From Tolypeutes matacus (Eukaryota; Chordata; Mammalia; Cingulata; Chlamyphoridae): a stretch of 64,000 nt of DNA. The position numbers were made by a program, and so were the translations under genes. The stretch covers positions 1,480,176-1,544,175 of the forward strand of contig JAKSZT010053994.1 in the NCBI GenBank assembly GCA_026826555.1, written 5' to 3'. The notes under the pieces are model-generated. The model did not search any database, was not told where the DNA came from, and saw only the letters and a program-made list of their open reading frames with translations. Below, in pieces: positions 62,626 through 64,000 of the stretch; position 1 is the first letter of the stretch, and every line of letters begins with the position of its first letter.

Positions 62626-62840
62626 AACTCATCCATTCATTTATTAAGTCAACAATGATTTACTGAGAGCTGAGTATGTGTGAGGATACATGATTGTAAA
62701 GAAAGACAAAATCTCTATTGTAGGAATTTAAATTCTACTTGAAAAGGTAGAAAAAATAAATATATAATAGAATTATAGAAATATTTTAGATTGTGGTAAG
62801 AGCCAAGGAGAAAAAAATAAAACAGGTAAAAGGGTTAGAA
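62626..62840 (+). repeat. Ancient mammalian-wide interspersed repeat (possibly LINE2-like)
   Basis: The TTCATTTATTAAGTCAAC start and the following blocks resemble a repeat common across placental mammals. It is too diverged for a firm name. Confidence 0.4.
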
Positions 62841-62855
62841 AATGTGTGATTAAAT

Positions 62856-64000
62856 GTCAACTAAGAAGAGCTCCACGATAGTGGAGTAGGGAATGACAGG
62901 CTGCAGTCCTCCTCCAGAAACTGCAAGAAGGTAGGCATATTTAGAAGGGAAGCTGTGGGACCACAGGGGCAATTTGAGAAGGCAGCTATAGAGGGGGACC
63001 CATTTGGTGATAGGGGAAAAGGAGGCCATAAGAGATAGGACATTCAAGCCAGCTCAGAGGGGAAGGGAAATCAGGGAAGTGAACTAAACAGAAGACCAGC
63101 ATTCAGCCAGCTCCTAGAGTGAGTTAAGTCCCCTGGACCTTGGGGACCAGAGAAGCATTATGTTATCCAGTAGGTTCTTGACATGGGGGCACTGTGGAGC
63201 AAAGAGATGTGGAGAACTGGTACCAAGCCAACCCAGGTAAAGAAAGTGAAGAGAGGAGGGGCTATAGGGTGGGCAGATCAGAAAAATAAAACACAATAAA
63301 ACATTGCCAGCCAGCAATGAAGCAGCTCCAAGGAGAGGGGAGGGCAAAACTTATGAGTCAGGCTACCACAACCAGCCACTCTGGGAGAGAGAGGAATGGG
63401 GTCAGTGAGAGGGTGGGCTGACAGACACCTAAGAGCATGAAATAGTGGGAAGCCTAGAGACACAAACACCAAAACATCAGAAACCTAACTTGTCTGAAGG
63501 AAAATACAGCAGGCAGAGGCAAATGAAAAGCCTGAAGACTTCAGAATCCTAATCTAACTGTTAGAGTGAGTGTAGCGCAATGTTAAACTTCTGCTTTACA
63601 TATACAAGGTACCAGCAGGTTCAAACCCAGTACCCCTAAAAAGAAAGAAAGAAAGGAAAAAAAAAAAAACTAACTTGCTTGAGTGATAAGTGGGGTGGTG
63701 AGAGATACCCAAGAGGCTGCAGGGAGCAGGAGTTGAAGGATAAACATCCTGGGGAAAGAGAAAATAGACTAAGCATTTTTTAAAGGGTATTTGAATTGTT
63801 ATGGTTTTTTTAATTCCTTATTCTTTTCTGTACACCCTGGTACTTTACCTGGGGAGGGCAGACTGCAAGGAGATTGATTGGTGAGCAATAGCAACCTGAT
63901 ATGGTTATTACTGGCATGAGAAGGGAAGCCTGATTTTTTGGGAGAGTTGTTGTTGCCTTCTTTTCCTTCTTTTTCCTCACTTTTCCTTATACTTTATTTC
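62856..64000 (+). mobile_element. LINE-1 copy L1-F: 5' UTR running off the window
   Basis: The right part (63835-64000) matches the L1-D 5' UTR from about 32200 (the GCAGACTGCAAGGAGATTG-type block, then a pyrimidine-rich stretch). The left part is a 5' UTR of a different subfamily or more diverged. A SINE is inserted at 63564-63669. ORF1 would lie beyond the window. Confidence 0.65.
63564..63669 (+). mobile_element. tRNA-derived SINE, diverged
   Basis: It has an A box-like TGTAGCGCAATG (63571-63582), a B box GGTTCAAACCC (63618-63628) and an AAAG-rich tail. A short duplication CTAACT flanks it (63554-63559 and 63670-63675). Confidence 0.65.

Overview
The window is mammalian nuclear DNA made almost entirely of nested retrotransposons. 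I see no host exon, no functional RNA gene, no bacterial-style operon and no CRISPR. Several tRNA-Ala-like SINEs are present, the best at 29752-29863 with Pol III A and B boxes and a 16-bp target-site duplication. They resemble the DAS SINEs of armadillos and relatives, so a xenarthran is the most likely source (moderate confidence). Every coding sequence seen is a retrotransposon or endogenous-retrovirus (ERV) relic with stops and frameshifts.

Layout. 1-6163: a plus-strand L1 (L1-1) with broken ORF2 and an unusually long 3' UTR. 6164-8820: an older L1 ORF2 fragment cut by two solo LTRs. 8821-11677: the 5' UTR of another L1 (L1-A), carrying a SINE and two more solo LTRs of the same family. 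11678-16018: a minus-strand gammaretrovirus-like (class I) ERV with pol, env and a 3' LTR but no gag. 16019-24466: a nearly complete older L1 (L1-B). 24520-27550: a 5'-truncated young L1 (L1-C) inside the 3' end of an ancient L1. 27726-31254: a mosaic of ancient L1 pieces plus the SINE. 31264-40653: a complete L1 of about 9.4 kb (L1-D) with YY1-like 5' end, 5' UTR, ORF1, ORF2, 3' UTR and a perfect 9-bp target-site duplication; its (TA)n tail holds a 10-base assembly gap. 40663-46559: mostly unclassified AT-rich sequence with old minus-strand L1 fragments. 46560-49325: an old minus-strand L1. 49326-60010: plus-strand ERVL-like (class III) remnants with LTR-like ends, gag, protease, reverse transcriptase (RT), RNase H and integrase fragments, broken by a class I solo LTR (50591-51036), a young minus-strand L1 (L1-E, 51851-54948, itself containing another L1 end) and a short L1 end. 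60080-62075: an old minus-strand L1 with two nested LTR-like repeats. 62856-64000: the 5' UTR of a further plus-strand L1 running off the window.

The elements date one another through nesting. Ancient L1s and ERVL are the substrate, L1-B-type L1s and the class I and III LTRs come next, and the L1s that share a 2.6-kb 3' UTR are youngest. The most interesting signal is in the L1 3' ends. Young copies carry about 110 bp beyond an A/TA-rich tract exactly where older copies stop, as expected if a 3' readthrough or transduction event was fixed in the active lineage. ORF1 also runs past the ORF2 start codon by 13 nt in the full-length copy.
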